NCBI GenBank assembly: GCA_903970455.1
Contig: CAJCIW010000022.1
Location: 1 to 11,057 of the forward strand
From: Verrucomicrobiota bacterium
Lineage (GTDB): Bacteria > Chlamydiota > Chlamydiia > Chlamydiales > Rhabdochlamydiaceae
Direction of reading: 5' to 3'
Length of the DNA stretch: 11,057 bases
The notes under the pieces are model-generated. The model did not search any database, was not told the DNA's origin, and saw only the letters and a program-made list of their open reading frames with translations. Shown here in pieces: positions 1 through 6,780 of this stretch (positions are counted from its first letter, which is position 1; every line of letters begins with the position of its first letter). Position numbers and translations under genes: made by a program.

Positions 1-3000
1 CTCAAGATCTTTGTTGACAAGCCATAATAGCTGAATCAGTTCATCCCGGTCTAAGCCTTTAATGTGGTCCTGCTCATCGAAGCCGATCACCCCTTCCATC
101 AAGGTCAATTTTTTTTCAATGATGCGATGGATATGCTCTTCGATCGTCCCTTTGGTGACGAGTTTGAAGACTTGGACGCCGCGGTTTTGGCCGATGCGAT
201 GGACCCGGTCCGTGGCCTGGTTTTCGCGTGCGGGATTCCACCACCGGTCATAATGGATGACAACTGAGGCGGAGACGAGGTCGACGCCGACGCCGACGGC
301 CTGAAGCGAGCCGAGAAAAATTTCACACTTGGGATCTTCACGGAATTTGTCGAGCTGCTCTTTCCGATTACGCGTAGAACCGCGGATGCTGGCGTACCCA
401 ATCTGATGGTCTTTTAAATACACCTCCATCATGTCGAGCATGTCGAGGTATTGAGAAAAGACGACGAGCTTTTGGCCGCTGTCCCGCGTTTCATGCAGTA
501 GTTCGATAAAGAGATCCCATTTTCCCGATTTATGCTTTTGGAATTCGCTGTATTGTTTGGTGATCAGGCAGGGGTGGTCGCAAATCTGCTTTAAGGCGGA
601 AAGAAGAGCGAAAACGTGCAGATAAGGGACCGATTTTGTCTGATTTTCCAAATCTTTCATCAGCGGTTCTCTTTGCATGAGGAATGTTTTCTTGTACAAT
701 TCCCGTTGTTCATCGGAAAGGTCGCAATAGGCAACTTCTTCGATTTTTTCGGGCAGCTCGAGCAACACTTCTGATTTTTTTCTGCGCAAAATAAACGGTT
801 TGATCAATTTGGATAGCAGGGCTTTTTTTTCTGCATCCTGATTTCTTTCAATCGGATTGACGAAAAGTTCTTTGAAGTAGGCTTCATGAGGAAGATATCC
901 GGGAACGATGACGTCGAAAAGAGCTTTTAACTCGAGAAGCCGGTTCTCGATCGGCGTTCCCGTCAGTCCGATACGCATGTTGGCTTTGATTTTTTTGAGC
1001 GCCTTATGTGTTTGTGACTGTGGATTTTTTGCGATTTGCAATTCATCAAAGACCGCGATCTCGAATTCAATATGGGAGAGCGCTTGTTTTTCGCTGCGTA
1101 GAGTTCCATAGGAAGTGACAAGAATATCTGCATTTTCCTGAAAGGGCTCCAGGTTCCGGCTGATGCCGTAAAAGACAAGGACGCGGATATCGGGCAGAAA
1201 ATTTTTAAGCAATTCATCCCAGTGATAAATCACCGAGGTAGGACAGACAACGAGAATTTTTCCATTGGCAGCCCCCTGATTTTTTGCGGCGGCGATAAGC
1301 CCCATCGCCTGATGCGTTTTGCCAAGGCCCATCTCATCGCAAAGAAGCCCTGATAGCCCGTGCAGATACATAAACCAAAGCCAACGGACGCCGACTTCCT
1401 GATAAGAGCGAAGATCGCTTTTAAATCCAGTCAGATCGATGGGCTGGTCTGTTTTGAAAGAGGTCAATTTTTGAATGAGCTGCCGTGTTTCGTTTTCTTC
1501 AGCAGAAGTCCCCAAAGGAGGGCGCAAATCTTCGAAGACCGTAAGACGAAGCCATTCCATGGTAGAAAGGCGGAGTTGTTTCCCTTCTTTGAGCCAGCGC
1601 TTTCTGGGGATATTTTTAAGCCAATTGAAACGAGGCGTTTTAAGCAGCAAAAGGCCGGCCGAGGTGAACAAATACCGTTTATTCGCTTGTACCGCTTCCC
1701 AGATGGGGAAGAGATCGGCCGATCCAATCTCTGTTTCTAAAACGCCTTCCAAAAGCCATTCTGCCGCTTTCGTCCGCCCGCTTTTTTCCAAGCCACATAC
1801 CCTTAAAAAGAGGTCTTTGGGCTTTTTTAGTTCTTTTTGCATAGAGAAAATGCAATCCTTGAGCATATCGAGTTCGTACAGGACAAAATAATTTTCCTCC
1901 GCAGCAGAAAGAACCTTCTCACGCACATAGCCTTCGGGAACCCGCTTTTCATAAGGGATTTCGCAGAATCCTTCCCCTTCCACATAAGTGTACTCGCCGA
2001 AAATCTGCACCTGGGAACGAACGTAAGGGGAATAAAATTGAAAGTGTGGCCGCACGACGATCCTACGCGATTCATTGATAAAAATTTCGAGCCCGCTTTT
2101 CTCTAATGGACATTTGCTCGAAAAAAATCCTTTTAGAGAGTCTAGCTCATCTCGATGAGTACGCAAAAACGAGCTAATCTCCGATTTATGCACAACCGTT
2201 CCGGGACGGATGAATTGCCCTGAGCCGCGTCCTACTTTCTTGGCAAAAAAGCCTCTTCCTTTGATGTAGATCCATTCTCCAAAGTCAACCACCCCATCGC
2301 CTGTATCCATCAATTCGATGGAAGCTTCGAAACGCAAATACCCTTCGAGGGAAACTGTAAAACTGAGCTGCGATTCAATCGCATAAACGTGCGTCTGAAA
2401 TCCTTCAAAGCCTCCGAGCCATACACGATGCCGATTAATGAAGTCATTCATCTGAGGGCGTAAAATGATCTTTTCCACTCCTTCGTACAATCGATTTTCT
2501 AAAAGATAAAACCCTTTTCCCTGAACAAAGACCCAAGGTCCAAAATAGGCCGACTCCTTTTTTTGCAGATCGCCGATTTCAAAGACGTAAGCTGTAATGT
2601 GCAAGTTTTCATCCTCGTCGAACTCGATGTGGTATTGGGCTTTGACAGGTTCTAAATGGACCTTGGCGTCGACCAGATATTTTTGCAAAATCAAGGGATG
2701 CTCATGCAACACGGAACCAATTTTCTCTGCTTGAATCTCATTTTGTTTGAAAATGGGATCGATCCGCTTGGGAAAAAAACCTTTCTTAGGAACATATAAC
2801 CACTCACCGACCTCGATCCCTTTACCGTCTTCCAAAGTCAGTGGCACGCCCTGGCGAATAGCCGTTTTTTCGATCCGGAAAACTCTTTCTTTGGCGTCAT
2901 AGCGGATAGCTTTGATTTGATATTCCTGGAACTCATAGACGCGCAATGGGGAATTCTCACTCGATAAAGCAGGGATGATCTGAGGCCAGTTGACCTCCGC

Positions 3001-3720
3001 AATGAAAAAACCGGCAAGAACCGATGGAAAACGCACTTCGATCCATGCAGGGAGAGTTTTCTCCCCATGTTGAAAGGCGATGACGTACTTTTCCTCATCC
3101 TCTTGCAAAGCCATCATCCATTTCGCCAAATCGGACCAAAAAGAAAGTTCGTATTGCAGCTGATGGCTGGGCCGCCCTTCCCGCCAAAGAGCAATCTCTT
3201 CCTGTGGCAAATTGGAGAATTTAAGAGATGTTTCCTCTGTCTCCACCGCACGTTTAAACAAGATCTCCTGGAGACGTTTTTTTCCTTTGGGATTTGTCCC
3301 TTTGATCGAAAACAGCAGCTTTCCCGTCGAGGACTTGGCTTCATAGACTTGATTCTTTGCTTTCAGTGAACCGATCTCATACCCATGCCTGCGGCTGGCC
3401 ATTTGGCAAAGGATATTCCAAAGGCTGGTGCGAAATCGGACATGCAGAGGGGTTTGTTTGCCGTTAAAAATTTTGAGGTAGGCGGCGCCAAGGTGAATGC
3501 ACGATTTCTTCTTTTCGGCTTGCGGGCAGCTGCAAAAACAATCCAGGATGCGCCCCTCGTCATCGAGCTGCATAAAAGGCCAATACTGCCCTTTTTTCTC
3601 AAGATCAGCAGCCTCGACTTGATAGGTCCCCTCAGAAAAAAGCACCTGCCTGACTTTGCCAGCCTTGAGCAGAGCCTCACCTGCAGACAAGTCCTTTTTA
3701 GAAAGCAAATGGCCTTCCAT
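1..3720 (-). CDS. SNF2-family DNA-dependent ATPase/helicase with N-terminal SWIM zinc finger (3' end off window)
   Basis: An uninterrupted reading frame of 1240 codons runs off the left edge. The start is the first ATG after an in-frame TGA, with AAGG four bases before it. A SWIM zinc finger (C63, C65, C74, H76, spacing CxCx8CxH) lies near the N-terminus. Residues about 255-650 carry four roughly 90-residue repeats, each with a G-E-W-x-Y-V-type block ending in G-F-F. The ATPase core follows: Walker A MGLGKT (K801), motif II D892-E-L-Q, LTGTP (919-923), and the arginine-finger block DRVHRIGQ (1171-1178). The last visible residues, rich in Asp, Leu and Trp, resemble the usual family C-terminus, so probably only a few residues are missing. 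SNF2 proteins use ATP to translocate on double-stranded DNA and remodel bound proteins; SWIM modules bind DNA or protein. The exact role in chlamydiae is not established. Confidence in the family is very high. Confidence 0.95.
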   Translation of the reverse strand, partial: MEGHLLSKKDLSAGEALLKAGKVRQVLFSEGTYQVEAADLEKKGQYWPFMQLDDEGRILDCFCSCPQAEKKKSCIHLGAAYLKIFNGKQTPLHVRFRTSLWNILCQMASRRHGYEIGSLKAKNQVYEAKSSTGKLLFSIKGTNPKGKKRLQEILFKRAVETEETSLKFSNLPQEEIALWREGRPSHQLQYELSFWSDLAKWMMALQEDEEKYVIAFQHGEKTLPAWIEVRFPSVLAGFFIAEVNWPQIIPALSSENSPLRVYEFQEYQIKAIRYDAKERVFRIEKTAIRQGVPLTLEDGKGIEVGEWLYVPKKGFFPKRIDPIFKQNEIQAEKIGSVLHEHPLILQKYLVDAKVHLEPVKAQYHIEFDEDENLHITAYVFEIGDLQKKESAYFGPWVFVQGKGFYLLENRLYEGVEKIILRPQMNDFINRHRVWLGGFEGFQTHVYAIESQLSFTVSLEGYLRFEASIELMDTGDGVVDFGEWIYIKGRGFFAKKVGRGSGQFIRPGTVVHKSEISSFLRTHRDELDSLKGFFSSKCPLEKSGLEIFINESRRIVVRPHFQFYSPYVRSQVQIFGEYTYVEGEGFCEIPYEKRVPEGYVREKVLSAAEENYFVLYELDMLKDCIFSMQKELKKPKDLFLRVCGLEKSGRTKAAEWLLEGVLETEIGSADLFPIWEAVQANKRYLFTSAGLLLLKTPRFNWLKNIPRKRWLKEGKQLRLSTMEWLRLTVFEDLRPPLGTSAEENETRQLIQKLTSFKTDQPIDLTGFKSDLRSYQEVGVRWLWFMYLHGLSGLLCDEMGLGKTHQAMGLIAAAKNQGAANGKILVVCPTSVIYHWDELLKNFLPDIRVLVFYGISRNLEPFQENADILVTSYGTLRSEKQALSHIEFEIAVFDELQIAKNPQSQTHKALKKIKANMRIGLTGTPIENRLLELKALFDVIVPGYLPHEAYFKELFVNPIERNQDAEKKALLSKLIKPFILRRKKSEVLLELPEKIEEVAYCDLSDEQRELYKKTFLMQREPLMKDLENQTKSVPYLHVFALLSALKQICDHPCLITKQYSEFQKHKSGKWDLFIELLHETRDSGQKLVVFSQYLDMLDMMEVYLKDHQIGYASIRGSTRNRKEQLDKFREDPKCEIFLGSLQAVGVGVDLVSASVVIHYDRWWNPARENQATDRVHRIGQNRGVQVFKLVTKGTIEEHIHRIIEKKLTLMEGVIGFDEQDHIKGLDRDELIQLLWLVNKDLE

Positions 3721-3751
3721 GAAACCTTTTAGAAATAAAATTGTTCAGGAG

Positions 3752-3780
3752 AATAAAGAGACATTTCCCCTTATGTTCAA
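3752..3780 (-). promoter_or_regulatory. Candidate sigma70-type promoter for the SNF2 gene
   Basis: On the minus strand TTGAAC (3775-3780) is separated by 17 bases from TTTATT (3752-3757); each box matches 4 of 6 consensus positions. It sits about 32 bases before the ATG, in the 209-base gap after the F-box gene. The match is moderate and could be chance in AT-rich DNA. Confidence 0.3.
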
Positions 3781-3929
3781 GGATGCCTCGAAGAGATTAA
3801 CTTTTCAATCTTTTTCCTATCTTAGTAAAGGAGCAGCTGCTTACAGGAGATTGCGGCGCATACTTGCCCCTCCCCACCGCAATAAGATCGCCTCTCCGCG
3901 AATCCGCCAATATTCAAAAAAATCAATGA

Positions 3930-4886
3930 CTAGAGCCCAATTGGCTGCTGCACTCCCGCAGGAAACTCAGGGGCGGCGCCAAAGCCGTCGAAGGGGTGGT
4001 CTTGTTCGTGGCTGATGTAGACGCCGGTAGTGACGTCGAACCCCCCAATGGTCGCTGGACGTTTCTCATTACCAAACATAAACTCATCGGAGGTCCGTGA
4101 ATAGTTCAAGCGATTCCCCTCTTTTTTATCTGGGCAAGTGCCCTTATTCAGAATATTGGTAACATTGTAGAACACTCGCGTGCTTAACTTGACAGGCACG
4201 TGCTCATTTTTGGCCAGTTCTTTTTTTTGTTGAACCCACCTCTTATTTTCAGTGCACTCTGGAAATTCTTTGCGCATCAAGGTGACACGGACCGCTTTTG
4301 AGATTGTGTTGCACTGTTTCAACACGTTGGGATGAAAGTAACCAAAGACTTTGGTGTTGTGCTTATTGGTGACAGGATGCTCTCCGCACACGTTCAAGTT
4401 CTTCAGAGAATAAGGAAACCGAACCCCTTGTTTTTTTAGCTCATCGATCTCTGCGTCTGTGTTGAAATCCCCTTCAGCTTTGAGAGCATTTATTAGAGGC
4501 TCATCAACATCATCCCTATAGATGCTTTCCGGTTCAACGACGAAGACCCACGTCTCGCTCATCTTTTTTGTGGGGTCATAGGGGTCGATGATAGTTCTAA
4601 ACTTCTCAAATACCACCTGATCGACTTGAGGTACAATGCCGACGAACCGCCCTAAAGGAGCCATTTGTTTGGCGCTGTGGGTTCTGGGATACATGAACTG
4701 GAAGTCTTCCTTTGCGGTGGCAACATCATTCCCTTCGATCCGAGGAATTGATTCAGTCTCAAACAAAGTAAACCAAATGCTCGGGTGTTGCATGGTGTCG
4801 TGCCATGCCTTACATACATAGGCGCAAGGAATGACGCCGTCAAGCCCTGAGAATTGGAAGATACGACTTACAATGTCGACACACAT
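3930..4886 (-). CDS. F-box domain protein, eukaryote-like, candidate host-directed effector
   Basis: The first ATG gives 318 residues. Residues 5-40 look like an F-box: I5-V-S-R-I-F, then P20, a V-C-K-x-W block (24-28), and S36-I-W-F. F-boxes bind Skp1 in eukaryotic SCF ubiquitin ligases, and intracellular bacteria use such proteins to redirect host ubiquitination; that role is inferred here. The remaining 280 residues are mixed, hydrophilic and unrecognised; no leucine-rich repeats, transmembrane segments or signal peptide are seen, so the target-binding part is unknown. Secretion by type III would be expected but no signal can be read by eye. There is no Shine-Dalgarno before the ATG, and the frame stays open for 14 more codons upstream (back to a TAA at 4926-4928), so the N-terminus may extend, for example from the ATC at 4922. 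The gene stands alone between non-coding stretches. Family call is fairly secure, function speculative. Confidence 0.75.
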   Translation of the reverse strand: MCVDIVSRIFQFSGLDGVIPCAYVCKAWHDTMQHPSIWFTLFETESIPRIEGNDVATAKEDFQFMYPRTHSAKQMAPLGRFVGIVPQVDQVVFEKFRTIIDPYDPTKKMSETWVFVVEPESIYRDDVDEPLINALKAEGDFNTDAEIDELKKQGVRFPYSLKNLNVCGEHPVTNKHNTKVFGYFHPNVLKQCNTISKAVRVTLMRKEFPECTENKRWVQQKKELAKNEHVPVKLSTRVFYNVTNILNKGTCPDKKEGNRLNYSRTSDEFMFGNEKRPATIGGFDVTTGVYISHEQDHPFDGFGAAPEFPAGVQQPIGL

Positions 4887-4919
4887 AAAGGGGTCAAAAG
4901 AAGCATTTGTAATTTGTGA

Positions 4920-4934
4920 GATACGTTATTTCCT
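4920..4934 (-). promoter_or_regulatory. AGGA ribosome-binding site facing an in-frame ATC upstream of the F-box ATG
   Basis: The minus strand reads AGGA (4931-4934), then eight bases, then ATC (4920-4922), which is in frame with the F-box ORF 12 codons before its first ATG. This is the only purine-rich ribosome-binding-like motif near the gene. ATC is a very rare start, so this may be a genuine non-canonical start, a mutated ATG, or coincidence. Confidence 0.25.
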
Positions 4935-4986
4935 GTTATTTTTTTTAAAAAATTTTCATCTGAACTAAGTTAGTTTCATAAGAAGA

Positions 4987-5016
4987 ATTATAGAATATAA
5001 TTAAATTATAACTCAA
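4987..5016 (-). promoter_or_regulatory. Strong sigma70-type promoter for the F-box gene
   Basis: On the minus strand TTGAGT (5011-5016) and a perfect TATAAT (4987-4992) are 18 bases apart within AT-rich DNA. Transcription would begin near 4980, giving a leader of about 95 bases before the ATG at 4886. The two ATGs within the leader open only tiny frames that end at once. Confidence 0.5.
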
Positions 5017-5120
5017 CCTTAACATTTTTTCCGAATGTAGGTGCGCCTATTCGGTTAAAATTACATTTTACAATCCACTGCGAGACCGATTAAGTAATTA
5101 ATAACCAGCAACTTGCACCA

Positions 5121-5163
5121 CAACCCGGCATTTTCAAGATTAAATCTTGAAAATGCCGGGTTG
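5121..5163. repeat. Perfect 43-base inverted repeat (hairpin)
   Basis: Bases 5121-5141 are the exact reverse complement of 5143-5163, with only 5142 unpaired at the centre; as RNA this folds into a 20-base-pair stem with a three-base TAA loop. The outer nine pairs are GC-rich (CAACCCGGC), the inner part AT-rich. Neither strand has a T-run after the stem, so it is not a textbook intrinsic terminator, although it lies 130 bases beyond the dapF stop and could stabilise or end that transcript. It could also be a copy of a dispersed palindromic element. The palindrome is certain; its role is not. Confidence 0.9.
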
Positions 5164-5202
5164 ATGAGGGATGAGGCGTATCTACCTCCATCCAAAATTA
5201 GA

Positions 5203-5226
5203 GCGTCCCTTCATCTGAAATGACGC
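5203..5226. repeat. Small imperfect hairpin downstream of dapF
   Basis: GCGTC (5203-5207) pairs with GACGC (5222-5226), and the interior can pair further (TTC with GAA around a four-base loop) after a two-by-two internal mismatch. It lies 67 bases beyond the dapF stop with no following T-run, so it is at most a weak transcript-end structure. Confidence 0.35.
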
Positions 5227-5292
5227 GTTCCCTCACTCAGTTTAAAAACGAATATCCCGTAAAAAAAGCTCTCTTGTCACCGCCATCCCTTT

Positions 5293-6135
5293 TCAAACGG
5301 AATTATTGCCGACAATTGGGGTCATTTCTAATTGGATTGATCCCTGAAAAACTTCGACAGCTTTGCCGAGCATTTCAATTTCCGTTGCGCCTTGTTCATT
5401 CGTTTGAAATTGAAAATGGAGGTCTTGGCAGTATTGGATAGGAGTTTGATCAAACGAAACCCTTGTTAATGCGGCAATCGGTGACGCAAGGTTATCATGT
5501 TTCATGGCCACAAAAGCAGCGGCAGCGGCTCCCGTTCCACACGCCAACGTCTCTCCTTCGACGCCCCGTTCGTAGGTGCGGAGAGCGACTTTTCCACTTT
5601 CCAGTTTTGAAACAAAATTGACGTTGACGCCATGGGGGGCAAAGTGGGGAGAAAACCGGAGTGCAGCTCCTGCTTCGGAGACATTAACGTTGTCGAGATC
5701 TTCGACAAATAGAACGGCGTGGGGAACTCCCGTATCCACCACGAAGATCTGACTCTGCTGCACTGTTAGGGGCCAATGTAATACTTTTGGCACTCCGAGA
5801 TTAACTGCAATGACCTCACCGCTTTGGCGGCAAGTCATAACACCGTGCAACGTTTCAATCTTTAACTTTTGAACCCCTCTATTTATAAAATGAAACAGGC
5901 ACCGGATCCCATTACCGCACATCGCTGCTTCGCTCCCGTCTGAATTAAAAATAGACATTTTATAATCAGCGACAGTGGATGGAAAAAATAAAATAAGCCC
6001 ATCGGCGCCTATTCCATGCTGACGGTGGCATAAAACGCGCGCTAAATGGGAATAATCGAGGTTTGGAACATGCCTCGAATCGACAATGACAAAATCATTT
6101 CCCGCGCCGTGATATTTCGTAAAAGGGATCTTCAC
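5293..6135 (-). CDS. dapF: Diaminopimelate epimerase DapF
   Basis: This is a full-length 280-residue PLP-independent epimerase that converts LL- to meso-diaminopimelate for peptidoglycan precursors in the cytoplasm. The N-terminus shows the family pattern KYHGAGNDF (7-15). The two catalytic cysteines are visible: C73 in N64-S-D-G...CGNG and C199 in ACGTG, the acid and base on opposite faces of the substrate. The start is GTG at 6133-6135, which overlaps the clpP stop by four bases (GTGA), indicating translational coupling; the neighbouring ATG (6135-6137) runs straight into TGA. In C. trachomatis the homologue has been reported to also racemise glutamate, supplying D-glutamate; whether this protein does so cannot be read from sequence. 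It is the last gene of the glyA-clpP-dapF operon. Confidence 0.97.
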   Translation of the reverse strand: MKIPFTKYHGAGNDFVIVDSRHVPNLDYSHLARVLCHRQHGIGADGLILFFPSTVADYKMSIFNSDGSEAAMCGNGIRCLFHFINRGVQKLKIETLHGVMTCRQSGEVIAVNLGVPKVLHWPLTVQQSQIFVVDTGVPHAVLFVEDLDNVNVSEAGAALRFSPHFAPHGVNVNFVSKLESGKVALRTYERGVEGETLACGTGAAAAAFVAMKHDNLASPIAALTRVSFDQTPIQYCQDLHFQFQTNEQGATEIEMLGKAVEVFQGSIQLEMTPIVGNNSV

Positions 6136-6755
6136 ATCGCCAGATCTTTATTTGATTTTACAATCTTGTCGAGAAGGCCATACTCTAAAGCTTCCTCAGC
6201 GCTCATCCATGTGTCCCGATCGATCGCCTTTTCGATGACTTTTGCATCTTTTCCTGTCGCCTTGACATAGATATCGACAAGCATCTGTCGTGTTTTCAAG
6301 ATTTCTTTCGCATGAATTTCAAGATCTGTCGCCTGCCCGCGCACAATTGCATTGATCGCAGGCTGATGGATCATGATGCGGGCGTGCTCGGTCGCAAATC
6401 TTCGTTTGGGCGCTGCGCAGAGACTTAAGATAGAGCCCATCGAAGCGGCAAGGCCTGTGATCAAGGTCGTCACGGGAGAAGTGATCATCTTGATCTGGTC
6501 CCAGATCGCGAAACCTGAATCGACCGAGCCACCGGGGGAATTGATGATGAAAAGGAGCGGCTTTCCCGGATCGACCGCCTCAAGATACCACAATTTGCGG
6601 ATCACCTCTTTTGCGCTGTCGTTGTCTACGGCATCCGATAAAAAAATGCGGCGCGATTTGAGCATCCCCTCCTCGATTTTATCTTCGAGCAGGCTGATAC
6701 CGGCGCCTTTTTTTTGTACGGGAGGCTCTTCTTCTTCGTTTTTTAGAAATCTCAT
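6132..6755 (-). CDS. clpP: ATP-dependent Clp protease proteolytic subunit (ClpP1-type, CT431-like)
   Basis: The 207-residue protein is a full-length serine peptidase of the ClpP family, forming the barrel that degrades substrates delivered by ClpX or ClpC ATPases. The catalytic triad is complete: S105 in GLAASMGS, H130 in MIHQP, and D181 in [11 protein letters not shown]. The oxyanion-hole block SPGGSV (73-78) is present. Compared with typical ClpP there is a two-residue insertion after MIHQP and an Asn-Ala-Ile-Val segment in place of the usual Gly-rich turn, within the handle region. Its first 25 residues are longer and more acidic than usual. Position between glyA and dapF identifies it as the counterpart of C. 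trachomatis CT431 (ClpP1) rather than the clpX-linked ClpP2. GGGA lies five bases before the ATG. It starts 25 bases after the glyA stop. Confidence 0.96.
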   Translation of the reverse strand: MRFLKNEEEEPPVQKKGAGISLLEDKIEEGMLKSRRIFLSDAVDNDSAKEVIRKLWYLEAVDPGKPLLFIINSPGGSVDSGFAIWDQIKMITSPVTTLITGLAASMGSILSLCAAPKRRFATEHARIMIHQPAINAIVRGQATDLEIHAKEILKTRQMLVDIYVKATGKDAKVIEKAIDRDTWMSAEEALEYGLLDKIVKSNKDLAM

Positions 6756-6780
6756 AAAAATCCCATTTTTATTTTTAATC

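Larger units (their letters stand above)
4887..5292. other. Non-coding stretch between dapF and the F-box gene
   Basis: This 406-base gap contains the F-box promoter and leader (4887-5016), a perfect 43-base palindrome (5121-5163), a tandem 7-base GATGAGG duplication beginning at 5163 and a small hairpin (5203-5226). No credible ORF, tRNA cloverleaf or known small RNA was recognised. The right-hand part is the 3' region of the glyA-clpP-dapF operon. Confidence 0.7.

Noticed and set aside
963..3680. Several 80-130-codon frames on both strands inside the SNF2 gene
   Set aside because: The minus-strand 1240-codon frame is continuous with all expected motifs; the others are shadows in alternative frames.
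3851..3882. Six-base inverted repeat TTGCGG/CCGCAA with a 20-base loop downstream of the F-box gene
   Set aside because: The arms are short, the loop long and no T-run follows, so it does not qualify as a terminator.
4890..4909. Upstream ATG (4907-4909) in another frame before the F-box ORF, suggesting a frameshifted N-terminus
   Set aside because: That frame ends within a dozen codons and its residues do not resemble the start of an F-box; the idea of a disrupted start needs no frameshift.
5030..5120. Possible tRNA-like or riboswitch-like pairing near GGTGC (5040) and GCACC (5115)
   Set aside because: Only five pairs can be made, no acceptor/anticodon/T-arm pattern exists, and no known riboswitch core is recognisable.
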